The notes below the pieces were generated by a model, which had not been told where the DNA came from, ran no database searches, and was given only the letters and a program-made list of their open reading frames with translations. A stretch of 64,000 nt of DNA from Syntrophomonas sp. DTU019. Lineage in GTDB: Bacteria > Bacillota > Syntrophomonadia > Syntrophomonadales > Syntrophomonadaceae. The DNA lies in contig CAJYDM010000002.1 in the NCBI GenBank assembly GCA_913757435.1, positions 62,001 to 126,000 of the forward strand, given 5' to 3'. This document shows positions 16,219 to 25,315 of the stretch, one piece after another (within the stretch, counting starts at the first letter, position 1; each line of letters starts with the position of its first letter). The translations under genes were made by a program, and so were the position numbers.

Positions 16219-18030
16219 TTAATCCTCGTAGATTTCGTCCTTATCCATTTCCTCTCCGCTAGATTCACTGTCACTTAGAGCTACGTCTATGGATGGTTGT
16301 TTACCCATTGCTTTTTCAATTAGGTCAAGAAACGCCCGAAGCCGGTATTCAAAAAACCCTTCAAAATCATCTTTTCTTATCATCGATGGTTCGATCAAGT
16401 GCGAACACAATATTTCATCCATTCTATCAGGCTCAATTTCTGCGGTCTTCTGCAACCGTGCTAAGTACAGACTTGGAGCTTTGCCACCTATCATACGGTT
16501 GGTTTTTGCAGACAGGGGAGTTTTGTTCAAAATGCAATCGCAACGCCTGGCTTTAATGTTGTTATTTCTACAATAGTCTCTAGGGAATATGTGGTGAATA
16601 TCGATTTTCTCATCGAAGTACTTCTGGTGGTCAACTGGATCTCCACTACGAAAATCTTGTCCACCAAAACGTAACAGCAGCGCTGATAGCCCCTTATAGG
16701 CTGCACTATTACGGGTTCTGAGGCTAAATAGCCTTGATGCAACAAAATTGGCATCTGTAATGGTACTTGGCTCGTTGCCTCCGTTAATCCATTGCACTAA
16801 CTCAGGAAAATCCTTTGAAAACCTGGTTTCAATAGCACCGCCATACAGTTCTCCCAGAACCCCACACCAATACCACCTAGCAATCTTATTCTTAACCCCA
16901 TCAGTATCAGCCTTATCTTTAAGCAACCCCAAAAAAGCCGCTAGCGGAACCAACTGAGTACGGTAAGGAAGATCCCGGCTGTCATAGATTTTCTGATTGT
17001 ATAAGAATTGAACCGCCCGTAAAAAACCATCGGTTGCTACATTTGCCCAGCTTTGATAATCTGCTAATGACAAACTAAGTATGTCTTTACGTTTACAACT
17101 CACTGCAGTCTTACTATCTTTCAATCTCTTATCATATGTAGCCAGCAGGGTAACCGCCTGTAAGAAATCAGTATTCTCTAATCCCCTCAGCACCTTATGT
17201 TTGTATAACTGCTTCTCTCTTTCCGCCCAATCGTCACGTAATTGAAAATCTTCAGCAGCATATGTAGCGGTTAGCAACTCAAAAACTGTCAAGGATACTC
17301 CTCCGGTATTGACTTTCTCAAAGACCTGGCAGACCGCTTCCTTGGGAGTATCCTTTCCCAATGTAATCACGGGAATTTGATACTGTTCAAACCGTTTTAT
17401 AATCTCTTTATTAAACTCGTTAAAACGTTTCAGTTTGTCTTTGTTATACTCGAAGTATTCATCATATCCAGACTTCCATTCAAAGAAATCCTGTATAAGC
17501 GAAAGTGGGAATACTCCTGCCTCATATTCTTTTTCCCACGTACTGAAGTCTTCCACTGGTTTTCCCCAAAGATCTTTCTTTATTTTTTCAGCGGGAACCG
17601 AAATAATTGCCTCTTCTCTATCAATTTGGGGATCCAAAGCCTTATCGATATCAATATAGTACCAGCGTGTAATTGGCGTATTGCGGCTGTCTTTTGTGGA
17701 TACCGGTTCTCCCAAAAACAGTGCCTGGAACAGAGAAGTTAACCGTTGCTGACCGTCTAGAATTAAGCAATCCGGGTCTGGTTTGCTACCAGATAGCTTT
17801 GCTCCCTCAACCAAACGAGTCTTAAATCTGACGTCGGTATTCCCGGTCTGCATCATCATAACCGCTCCAATTGGGTAAGACAATGAGACACTCGCCAAAA
17901 TACTTTTAATGTGTTCATCATCCCATACCCACCCACGTTGAAAATCTGGTAGTTGCGTCTTTCCATGTTGTATATCATTTAACAGTTTAAAAAGGTATTC
18001 TTTTGTACTATCAAAGGTTGAAATATTCAT
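16219..18030 (-). CDS. GmrSD-like type IV restriction enzyme (DUF262 + HNH/DUF1524)
   Basis: 603 residues. The N-terminal DUF262 half has the ParB/Srx-like nucleotide-binding motifs QRGWVWDDEHI, SYPIGAVMM and LDGQQRLTSLFQAL. The C-terminal half has the HNH-type nuclease signature IHHIFPRDYC followed by NKTPLSAKTNRMIGGKAP. Enzymes of this build cleave modified (for example glucosylated hydroxymethylcytosine) phage DNA. Length is normal. The ATG at 18030 has GGGAGGA just upstream. A truncated N-terminus of another gene lies directly before it, so the upstream junction is a recombination scar. Confidence 0.85.
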   Translation of the reverse strand: MNISTFDSTKEYLFKLLNDIQHGKTQLPDFQRGWVWDDEHIKSILASVSLSYPIGAVMMMQTGNTDVRFKTRLVEGAKLSGSKPDPDCLILDGQQRLTSLFQALFLGEPVSTKDSRNTPITRWYYIDIDKALDPQIDREEAIISVPAEKIKKDLWGKPVEDFSTWEKEYEAGVFPLSLIQDFFEWKSGYDEYFEYNKDKLKRFNEFNKEIIKRFEQYQIPVITLGKDTPKEAVCQVFEKVNTGGVSLTVFELLTATYAAEDFQLRDDWAEREKQLYKHKVLRGLENTDFLQAVTLLATYDKRLKDSKTAVSCKRKDILSLSLADYQSWANVATDGFLRAVQFLYNQKIYDSRDLPYRTQLVPLAAFLGLLKDKADTDGVKNKIARWYWCGVLGELYGGAIETRFSKDFPELVQWINGGNEPSTITDANFVASRLFSLRTRNSAAYKGLSALLLRFGGQDFRSGDPVDHQKYFDEKIDIHHIFPRDYCRNNNIKARRCDCILNKTPLSAKTNRMIGGKAPSLYLARLQKTAEIEPDRMDEILCSHLIEPSMIRKDDFEGFFEYRLRAFLDLIEKAMGKQPSIDVALSDSESSGEEMDKDEIYED

Positions 18031-18031
18031 A

Positions 18032-18154
18032 CTATCCTCCCTGTACAGAGTATTGCAGCCAATTCGGGCCAAAGGTCTCGGCAAACAGCTCCACAAACAG
18101 CTCTTCCGCCTCGGTGGCCCTATCCACGGACGGAAAATACTAATAATCTTTCAT
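18032..18154 (-). pseudogene. N-terminal remnant of an unidentified gene with early TAG
   Basis: A good ribosome site (GGAGGAGACTTT) precedes ATG AAA GAT TAT TAG, and the same frame continues with YFPSVDRATEAEELFVELFA then ETFGPNWLQY before running into the ribosome site of the GmrSD gene. It is an acidic, helical N-terminus I cannot name with confidence. Codon 5 is a stop and the body is gone, so this is a dead fragment. Confidence 0.5.
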
Positions 18155-18253
18155 AAAGTCTCCTCCCCCATCAGCAGGAGCTCTCTCTAATATATCCTCT
18201 TGTCCGTATAACCCTGTCTCCGAACGTAAGCGTCAAACACGAACACCTATAAA

Positions 18254-19846
18254 TCAAGAATCACTTGTAGTATCCTTATGATCTGGCATTCTGCAATCAA
18301 CTGGCAGTGAATCTGACCAGGGTAGCAAGCTATTTATGGTTGCAGAATCTTGCGTATTTACATTGGGTAAGTGTTCAAACAGATAAACAAGGTAATTGTA
18401 GGGCTTCAGATTATTCTCCTTAGCCGTTTCGATAATGCTGTATATGATTGCACTCCCCTTGGCACCCCTGGGGGTGTTTGAGAATAGGAAGTTCTTACGT
18501 CCAATAATAAACGGCTTAATCGAGCGCTCCGCCCGATTGTTATCTATCTCCAACCTACCATCCAGCAGGAAGTGGTTTAAATCATCCCATTGATTCAAAC
18601 AATAAGTGATGGCCTGACCAAAGGCGCTCTTAGGCAGAGTTTGTTGCCGCTGTTTTTTGAGCCAGGTGTAAAAGTCGTCGAGCATCGGCTTACTTAACTC
18701 CAGCCGTTTTTCGTAACGTTGCTGACTGGATAGCTCTTTCAATTGTCGCTCAATAACAAATAATCGATTACAGTAATCTAAACCCACGCTAGCTGCCACT
18801 GGCTTGTCTTTCTGCTCAGTAGGCAATGCCTTTAGTGCTTCGGTAAATTTCCTGCGTGCATGCGCCCAGCAGCCAACCAGTGTCACACCAGTCAGTTTAC
18901 CATAGCCACTGTAGCCATCGGTTTGCAGATAGCCCGTAAATCCAGACAAGAAACTGTTCGGATGTTTGCTGGCTCTAGTTGTCTGGTAATCATACAGAAC
19001 AATAGCTGGCCCATCCCTTCCGGTTCGGTAGAGCCACATGTAGGACTTGGATTCGGCTAAACGGCCCGGTTCTTTCAATACTTGCAGGGTTGACTCGTCA
19101 GCATGCAGGATATCCCGCTGAAGCAGCTGCTCATGCATTCGGTCATAGATTATCTTAAGCCAGGGATCGGCGGCATTTAGCAACCAATTTGCCATGGTCT
19201 GGCGTGACAGATCAATACCCAGACGCGAAAACTGCTGTTCCTGACGGTACAAAGGCAGACTGCTGGTGTACTTTTGATCCATTATGTAAGCCAATATGGA
19301 GGGGGAAGCCAGGCTGCCCGGTAATATTGGCTTGGGCATTTCAGCCTTAATTATCGGTGTCGTAATGTTATCTGTTTCGCACTGACGGCAAGCATATATG
19401 TATTGGACATGTTTGACGACTGAAACCTGGGCCGGTATGATCTTAAGTTCCTGCCTGACCTGAGTGCTCATCTCATGCAGGGCACACTTACAGCTTGGGC
19501 AGAATTGCTCGTGTTCTTCAAGACGGTATTCGATAACTTCAACCGGCAGGTCCTTAAGCTTGTCTTCTCTCTGACCGGCCTGCTTTTTCTTGCGCTGATA
19601 TGTGATCGTTTCCACGGTCGGCTCTTCAAGCTCGGGGTTCGCACTATCTTCAGCTTCATTAAACAGGCTGATCTGCTCTGGAGTGGTCTTCTCACTAGAA
19701 GCACCGAACTGCTTTGCACGGCTCAACCGGAACTGTTCCTCATACCACTTTAATTTGGCATTAAGCTCAGCAATTTGTTGGTTCTGTTTAAGTATCTCAG
19801 CATTGAGTTGTTCAATTATCAAGTCCGAATTTTCTTGCATATCCAT
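18254..19846 (-). CDS. tnpC: IS66-family transposase TnpC
   Basis: 530 residues. Leucine-rich N-terminal coiled coil (NAEILKQNQQIAELNAKLKW), a Cys4 zinc-finger-like segment (CPSCKC...CRQC), then the DDE core with Asp in LHADESTLQ, Asp in QTDGYSGYG and Glu in DNNRAERSIKP. Length is normal and it appears intact. The start is weakly supported; an ATG two codons later is equally possible. Confidence 0.95.
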   Translation of the reverse strand: MDMQENSDLIIEQLNAEILKQNQQIAELNAKLKWYEEQFRLSRAKQFGASSEKTTPEQISLFNEAEDSANPELEEPTVETITYQRKKKQAGQREDKLKDLPVEVIEYRLEEHEQFCPSCKCALHEMSTQVRQELKIIPAQVSVVKHVQYIYACRQCETDNITTPIIKAEMPKPILPGSLASPSILAYIMDQKYTSSLPLYRQEQQFSRLGIDLSRQTMANWLLNAADPWLKIIYDRMHEQLLQRDILHADESTLQVLKEPGRLAESKSYMWLYRTGRDGPAIVLYDYQTTRASKHPNSFLSGFTGYLQTDGYSGYGKLTGVTLVGCWAHARRKFTEALKALPTEQKDKPVAASVGLDYCNRLFVIERQLKELSSQQRYEKRLELSKPMLDDFYTWLKKQRQQTLPKSAFGQAITYCLNQWDDLNHFLLDGRLEIDNNRAERSIKPFIIGRKNFLFSNTPRGAKGSAIIYSIIETAKENNLKPYNYLVYLFEHLPNVNTQDSATINSLLPWSDSLPVDCRMPDHKDTTSDS

Positions 19847-19922
19847 AGCTATATTATACCGTAAAATCGGCCTTTTTGCACTATGAAAATGCCTAAATAT
19901 CCGGGTTTAGAACCGTTTTCTG

Positions 19923-20276
19923 TTAAAGAATAATTCGTTGTTTAACTGCTTTATGAGCCTGAGTTTGTTTTATAGATAAGCCATCCAGTAGCCAGCGGAA
20001 TTCGCGGTAGCTGATGCTAACCACCTCGGTTTTATCTGTCGGCCAGTTAAACTTGCCGCGCTCCAAACGCCGGTAATGCAACCAGAAGCCATTATGCTCC
20101 CACTGCAATATCTTGAGTTTGTCACGCTTGCGATTGCAGAACACAAATAGACTCGGGCTAAACGGATCCAGATCAAACGCTTCTTTGACTAACACTGCCA
20201 ATCCGTCAATCGATTTTCTAAGATCAGTACTGCCGCAGGCCAGATAAACCTGCCTGATTGATATTTCACTGATCAT
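19923..20276 (-). CDS. tnpB: IS66 accessory protein TnpB (Orf2)
   Basis: 117 residues with the IS66 Orf2 signature: VYLACGSTDLRKSIDGLAVL, then LFVFCNRKRDKLKILQWEHN and GFWLHYRRLERGKFNWP. It is required for IS66 transposition but its biochemistry is unclear. It overlaps tnpA by 4 bp. Confidence 0.95.
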   Translation of the reverse strand: MISEISIRQVYLACGSTDLRKSIDGLAVLVKEAFDLDPFSPSLFVFCNRKRDKLKILQWEHNGFWLHYRRLERGKFNWPTDKTEVVSISYREFRWLLDGLSIKQTQAHKAVKQRIIL

Positions 20277-20584
20277 ATTGTCTGCAGGACCTGCATGATC
20301 TCGCGCAACAGCTGCTGATCAAATCCTTTTTTGACCTCAATTGTTGCTTGTCCGATATGCATTGCTATGGTGTCTGGGTCAAGACTTACCCGGTCTAATC
20401 CCAGGGCAAGCCATTTTACAGGTTGATTGTTGTCCGCCTGGCTGAAGCGCAGCTTCTTACGCCAATAGTAAAATTGATGTACTTTGACTGAATGATCATT
20501 GCACCAGGCAGCTATACTTTTACCGCTGACTTGATGTTCTGCCAGACGCTGTTCCCACAGGCTGCGCAGATCATTGCCTATCAT
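20273..20584 (-). CDS. tnpA: IS66 accessory protein TnpA (Orf1)
   Basis: 103 residues. LWEQRLAEHQVSGKSIAAWC then VHQFYYWRKKL is the typical helix-turn-helix start of IS66 Orf1 proteins. The ATG at 20584 is chosen over 20599 because GAGGTG precedes it. Confidence 0.9.
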   Translation of the reverse strand: MIGNDLRSLWEQRLAEHQVSGKSIAAWCNDHSVKVHQFYYWRKKLRFSQADNNQPVKWLALGLDRVSLDPDTIAMHIGQATIEVKKGFDQQLLREIMQVLQTI

Positions 20585-20666
20585 TCCTGAACACCTCATT
20601 GTTTTTGTGTTCAGGTTATTTTCTCATCTTTTGTTGCTACGCTCATATGTGTGAAGTTTTTGACGC

Positions 20667-20882
20667 TTACATCTCAAAAGCATTACCTGATCCAATTGTT
20701 CCAGTAATTTTATCATGGAAAAACCTGGTCAATTCTTGATCAAACGGAGTTGAAACTTCGCTAAGTATTATATCCTCTGCATCAGATTCAGGATTTTCTT
20801 TTATATACCTCTGTGAAAATTTTTTAGGGACATCATGTACGATAAGGGCATCAACGGCCAAAGTATTTAGACTATTTTTCAT
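20667..20882 (-). pseudogene. NdpA/YejK-like nucleoid-associated protein, truncated by IS66
   Basis: The first 71 residues (LAVDALIVHDVPKKFSQRYI, then LSEVSTPFDQELTRFFHDKI) resemble the start of the 37-kDa nucleoid-associated protein family, whose members are usually over 300 residues. The stop codon is formed by the first bases of the IS66 end (ATG then TAA), so the gene was cut by the element and the rest is not on its other side. AAGGAG lies seven bases before the ATG. It ends the operon of the DprA-like gene. Confidence 0.6.
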
Positions 20883-20930
20883 GTTTACGCTCCTTCGTTC
20901 AGCTCAAAACCTCACAAGAACATTGCTGTA

Positions 20931-21545
20931 CTACTCTATCTTAAAAATTTTAGCTCCCTGGGCCAATAGCTGTCGGTTATATTCACTATCCAAAGTGTAG
21001 AATATCTGGTGTCTTTGCGACAATTCCAAACACAGTTGTTCTAAATTACCACACGGGTGTGCATACGGAATAAACAAAGTATGCGATAAAGCAGCCAGTA
21101 TGCTGTTGCGTTTTAGAGAACTGGCTGTGCTAATGCGCTTTATATCAGTTTCAAACGGAGACAGCAAAAGCAAACGATCCTGATCGAGTAGGGTACGATA
21201 TTCTGGTTTCAGGCGCATGCCTTGAAGGCTGCGCGCAAGCATGATAATAACAGGAGACGTGCCCCGTATTATAATCTGCAGCGCCTCCTGCTCGACCGGC
21301 GAATGAAAACCACTGGCAATGGAATAATCACAGTTGCGTATGACTTTGAAGATGTCGCCGATTTTTAATATCAGGGAGGGGGGGCAGTATTGTGAACAGG
21401 CAAATCCCATAACTTTATTTTGTAACAAAGAGGAATTGCCGAGGCAGTGGAGATACCCCGGTGCTTTTTCGCCCAGGCGTTGGTAGAGCGGGTGGGGATA
21501 ATTTTCATTTCCTTTCGCTATAGAAAACGTTTTATTATTAATCAT
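20931..21545 (-). CDS. DprA/Smf-like Rossmann (SLOG) protein
   Basis: 204 residues. Features of the DprA core are visible: YPHPLYQRLGEKAPGYLHCL at the start, VMGFACSQYCP, IASGFHSPVEQEAL, a central hydrophobic strand, and SLKRNSILAALSHTLFIPYA near the end, equivalent to the RNR.IA.LS region of DprA. DprA loads RecA on single-stranded DNA; shorter SLOG relatives in defence loci are thought to sense nucleotides. The start codon overlaps the stop of the winged-helix pseudogene upstream (TATGA), so both belonged to one operon. It is the only apparently intact gene left in this operon. Confidence 0.65.
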   Translation of the reverse strand: MINNKTFSIAKGNENYPHPLYQRLGEKAPGYLHCLGNSSLLQNKVMGFACSQYCPPSLILKIGDIFKVIRNCDYSIASGFHSPVEQEALQIIIRGTSPVIIMLARSLQGMRLKPEYRTLLDQDRLLLLSPFETDIKRISTASSLKRNSILAALSHTLFIPYAHPCGNLEQLCLELSQRHQIFYTLDSEYNRQLLAQGAKIFKIE

Positions 21546-21830
21546 AACTTGGCTTCTAGGTACTTTCTCCCCTCATCGCTAATTTCCCAAATCCCCCGAG
21601 GAGAATCGTTTTTTAATAAGCCTTCGTCAACCATGGCTTGACGTGACCACTGAGCGGTATTTCGCCACAGATATAGTATCAGGATCAGGATGGCAGGTGG
21701 TCACAATCAACGTCTTTTAATATACCCATGTGCTTTTCCAGCTCAGCCAGAACTACCCCTGCATGCGCCGAGCCTCCGCTTTCACAAAGGATTTTCAGAT
21801 ATGGGCAGACGGATTCTGGTTACGGAAGTG
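21542..21830 (-). pseudogene. Mrr_N-like winged-helix protein, frameshifted
   Basis: Two frames together give ILCESGGSAHAGVVLAELEK, HMGILKDVDCDHLPS, then WRNTAQWSRQAMVDEGLLKN and RGIWEISDEGRKYLEAKL. This is the winged helix found at the N-terminus of Mrr restriction proteins and in small regulators. The frame breaks near 21670 with two stops. The intact ancestor would have been about 95 residues and was translationally coupled to the DprA-like gene. Confidence 0.55.
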
Positions 21831-21890
21831 CATTCCCCTGTGGGTAATCTTCCTGGCTCCGCGCTCATCAATCTCAGTATTACAGGGTTC

Positions 21891-22163
21891 CTATTTCAGC
21901 ATCCTGTAACCTTCTTCATCAGAAAACAGAGCCTCCCATTTCTTCAGCTGAAACTTCGTCTCTGAAAGATAATGAGTCTGGAGCTTCTTTACTAGGTTGC
22001 GCTGAAAGTCCCTCTCTGCCAAACGTGGAGCATTGATTCTGCCCTAGGGTGACGCGCGTTTCAATTTTCCCTCCAGTAACATTTCGAAAGCCGCAGAAAC
22101 ATCGTCCAGATTGCGATCTAGTTTATACCCCCGTCCATTAATTAGTTTTATCCACAGACCCAT
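21891..22163 (-). pseudogene. Small unknown gene downstream of the methylase, frameshifted
   Basis: The ATG at 22163 directly follows the methylase end (TAAATG) and reads MGLWIKLINGRGYKLDRNLD then VSAAFEMLLEGKLKR before a stop; another frame continues with RLAERDFQRNLVKKLQTHYL, then KFQLKKWEALFSDEEGYRML and ends at 21891. I do not recognise the family. The linkage suggests a small partner of the methylase. Confidence 0.4.
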
Positions 22164-23507
22164 TTAAAACCCATACGGTACTTTACTATCATAGTTAACA
22201 ATAGTTTGTTTCCTCATCATAAAACCATAATGTTGCTGCGTTATCAATTCTACAATAGATGGGTTTGGATAACCTTGGATAAAAATTCTTGATAAACAAT
22301 TTTCCAGTTTTGATGATTGTTTTCATATACTTTTATTTGTATATTCATCCATTAACTTTCTACACAAGTACGATTGACCTTATTTTATACGCTTCTTATA
22401 CCGTCGTATATTGGAAATTCAAGATCCTCCGATTAAGATCGACAGTTTGTCGTTAATATAAAATACCAATAAAATAGTGAGCTACTTAGAACTGAAATAA
22501 TAACATTTCTACTTTCTGTGTTCTGAGCATATAAATAATTTTCACGACTTGACACCGATATTTCGCCATTTAACTGGAAATAAGGTCGGAAATTAGTGAA
22601 TATTTTCCAGTATCTCCCTCCGCCTATTCTATAATAGATTATAAAATCCGATTCGTTAAGTAAGGAGTTTTTTAGCGCTCTCTTGTCTTTAAGAATCTTA
22701 TTAATTATATCTGCTTCTATTACATGTCCAGCTTTAGGAATAACATAGTCTTTTATATAGACATCATTAACTTCATATCGGATTAAGTTAAACAAATATA
22801 ATCGTTCGCTGGAAGTCCATTTTATAAATGTGGTAGAATGCCTAGTACTAGGACTATTGCTCTTACTTCCAATTATTATGGTAATTAGTATCTCAGCTCC
22901 TGCAAAAAGTTTACTAGGCCGCTCCGCATAACTGCTGAACCATAGATTAGAACATGCTGAATTTAATGTCTGCTGAACTAAATGCATTCGTTGAGTGCAA
23001 GTTATACTGATCGGAACAATAAGCCCAACTTTACCGTATCCGTTTAATAAAAAGACGGATCTCTCAACCGTATAACTGTACAGATTGCCACACGACTCCG
23101 TAGTATAATTCATTATTCTATAATTTTTTCTTACCTTGCTATATTCTACATATGGCGGATTGCCAATAATCACATCAAACCCCATATTCTTTTCCATAAT
23201 CCCATAAAACTCAACCAGCCAATGAAAGGGTTGATGTGTATTTAGCCAATGTTCGTATTGTTTCATATTTTTAGTATTCCTGGCATCTATTCCATATTCA
23301 CCTGCTAGGTATTCATTTAATTCTTTTTCTAGATTCAGTAAACGTGCCTTTAACTGTTGTTTGGTTGAGGTATAATCACTACTACTAAACTGATGGTCAA
23401 AATGACCACTTTGCATCTTCTGAAACAGCAAGAACATCCGATCAACTTCTTCTAGCCTTTCCTTAATAGCAGTTAACGGGTCGTCAAATAGTCCTCCCTT
23501 AATAAAC
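22164..23507 (-). pseudogene. Eco57I/PglX-like adenine methylase, C-terminal part
   Basis: Continuation of the gene at 25316-27313 beyond the IS110 element. It begins GGLFDDPLTAIKERLEEVDR and contains the catalytic motif IV DVIIGNPPYVEY, then the target-recognition region. An in-frame TAA after FYWYFILTTNCRS (22433) interrupts the usual NCRDLN..D...FPI motif, which continues in frame as SEDLEFPIYDG; several frameshifts follow, with HYGF and VNYDSK still visible near 22200. Stops and indels show the gene is dead independently of the IS. Confidence 0.8.
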
Positions 23508-25315
23508 TAATTATTTCATCCAATGTCTCTTGTTTTCACAGTATTTCATTTTATTCACGGACAGCATATCTCTTGATTATTACATCTTTGTGTAATTATG
23601 GATGATGACGGGTAACCTCACTCAAGGCCGCGTGTTTTCTGTATTGTGGCCAGAGGGATTTCACATCGTCTCCCGGCAGCAAACCTCCCATGTCTTCCTG
23701 GGTCTTCGCCCTAAATTCCTTCGTCCTGCCTATCCAAGAGGTGAAACGTCAGTCATGCTCCTAGACGGGGTCATTGCCCTATGGAAAAATTCAACCTGAC
23801 TGTCCCGGCTCTCCGTTTTATGAGTCTGTATTAGTGTTAATTCTATTCAACATCCTATGGTGCTCAGTTTACGGCATTACCCTTGCTCCAAGGATGTGCT
23901 TCTTAGTTTCAGTAAGGTCTCAGCTTCCTTTATGCCGCCTGCTGCATAGGTTGATGGATATCATTTAGCATCTTTTCTGGGTCGTAATCTACACCTTTGC
24001 TTAACAATGCATAGAATATGCGAATTAATTTCCCGCAAAGGGCGACAATGGACTGCATTTTGTTAAGCGGGTTGTTTTCCCGCGTAAGATTCCTTTGATG
24101 AAGTGATCGAAATTCAGGATTATGGGCTAGTATGGCAATCATGGCAAAGAATAAACTGTGTCTCAACCGTTTTCTGCCTCGCCGGCTGATGGTGGTTTTC
24201 CCTTTGTGTTTACCGGAACTGTTCGCCACCAAGTTAAAGCCTGCTAGTTTCTGGATCTGACGTGGATCTTGAAATCTGCTGATATCTCCTACTTCGCCCA
24301 CAAATGTTGCTGCTGTGCCTAAACCCACCCCTTTAATATCTAAGAGTTTACTGGCATTGGGAACTTGCATCAGTAGCTCCAGCATGAGTTGTTCCAGGCC
24401 TTCATATTGTTTACAGTATAGATCGTATTGTGCCAGTAGGTTTTTCAAACTGGCTTCGGAGGCTAATTTGCCACTGGTTCTACCTATACTGTTACTGGCT
24501 ACTTTTACAAGTGCCTCTGCACGTTTAAAACTGGGACGTTTCATTTCTGTTTTCCATGTCTCGCAAATCTTTCTGGCTCCTGCTTCTACAATCTTTTCCG
24601 GGGTGGGAAAGGATCTCAGGGTGATCAGTGCTGCGTTTCTGCGCCAGTCTTTAAAGACCTTCTGGAATTCTGGAAACCTTATATCCAGCCATCTTACGAC
24701 TCGATTGTGGATGGATGTCAATTGCTCCTGCAATCGCTCCCGTTCTGCCACCGCTTCTCTTAGTTCCTGATAGATATCATCGGGTATGTACACTTCCCGG
24801 TAACGTCCATCTTTGACCAGCATAGCGATGGTCTTACAATCTTTACTATCGTTTTTACTTGGGCTGTTATCATCCAATTCTTTGGTCCGATTAACATGGA
24901 ACGGATTCACTATGGCCAGCTTATGGCCCTGGCGCTTAAGATGATCACCCAACACAAACCAATAATGTCCTGTAGGTTCAAAGCCGGCTACGATCTCTGT
25001 CTTGCCTTTCTGCTTACATATATCCTGCATCCACTGGTCTAGAAGTTTAAATCCTTCCGCTGTGTTGCTAAATTTCAGCAGTCTGGCCAGCTCAATCCCC
25101 CTGTAATCAAAGGCTCGTGCGTAGTGGGTCTCTTTTGCTACATCAATACCAACTACTAATGTTTCATTTTTGATTTGCGAAATCTTCTGATTTTGTGTAT
25201 TTTTCATATAGGGACGCCTCCTCAATCTTTTGTCTTGTGCCTTTCTTTGACTGGGATCAGCACAATTCAATTGTAATTGACTGGCGTCTCTTTTTTCAAA
25301 GACCTCTGTTAAGCA
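23508..25315 (-). mobile_element. IS110-family element inserted in the methylase gene
   Basis: Host coding sequence stops on both sides of this stretch, which carries one IS110-type recombinase. IS110 elements lack clear inverted repeats and target duplications, so the edges are only known to within tens of bases. About 420 bp of non-coding DNA (23508-23929) follow the recombinase gene and about 110 bp precede it. In this family a non-coding flank encodes the bridge RNA that guides target and donor pairing, so the long 3' flank is a candidate. Confidence 0.75.
23930..25207 (-). CDS. IS110-family RNA-guided recombinase (transposase)
   Basis: About 425 residues. The N-terminal RuvC-like DEDD domain shows VVGIDVAKETHYA (Asp), AGFEPTGHYW (Glu) and SPSKNDSKDCKTIA (Asp pair). 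The C-terminal Transposase_20 domain has LLDIKGVGLGTAATFVGEVG, KLAGFNLVANSSGKHKGK and ISRRGRKRLRHSLF, with the serine nucleophile region. The ATG at 25207 has GAGGAGG upstream. The gene looks intact. Confidence 0.93.
   Translation of the reverse strand: MKNTQNQKISQIKNETLVVGIDVAKETHYARAFDYRGIELARLLKFSNTAEGFKLLDQWMQDICKQKGKTEIVAGFEPTGHYWFVLGDHLKRQGHKLAIVNPFHVNRTKELDDNSPSKNDSKDCKTIAMLVKDGRYREVYIPDDIYQELREAVAERERLQEQLTSIHNRVVRWLDIRFPEFQKVFKDWRRNAALITLRSFPTPEKIVEAGARKICETWKTEMKRPSFKRAEALVKVASNSIGRTSGKLASEASLKNLLAQYDLYCKQYEGLEQLMLELLMQVPNASKLLDIKGVGLGTAATFVGEVGDISRFQDPRQIQKLAGFNLVANSSGKHKGKTTISRRGRKRLRHSLFFAMIAILAHNPEFRSLHQRNLTRENNPLNKMQSIVALCGKLIRIFYALLSKGVDYDPEKMLNDIHQPMQQAA

Larger units (their letters stand above)
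18226..20670 (-). mobile_element. IS66-family element, no target duplication
   Basis: 2445 bp. Both ends start GTAAGCGTCAAA (right end as reverse complement), typical IS66 termini, with weaker similarity further in. Three genes (tnpA, tnpB, tnpC) are present. The 8-bp flanks CTCCGAAC (left) and ATCTCAAA (right) do not match, although IS66 elements normally make an 8-bp duplication. The right end truncates an NdpA-like gene. A deletion or recombination between two insertions probably formed this junction. Confidence 0.88.

Noticed and set aside
16080-16274. A 64-residue gene between the RT and GmrSD genes
   Set aside because: Its first half is an out-of-frame shadow of the GmrSD 3' end; only the last 30 residues (HRDC-like) are meaningful.
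18140-18142. In-frame TAG as pyrrolysine codon
   Set aside because: The reading frame is a 40-codon fragment without a gene body, and there is no sign of a Pyl context; a nonsense mutation in a dead gene explains it.
22433-22435. TAA in the methylase as recoding or as the true end
   Set aside because: TAA is not a known recoding codon here, conserved sequence continues in frame after it, and several frameshifts follow. Decay is simpler.
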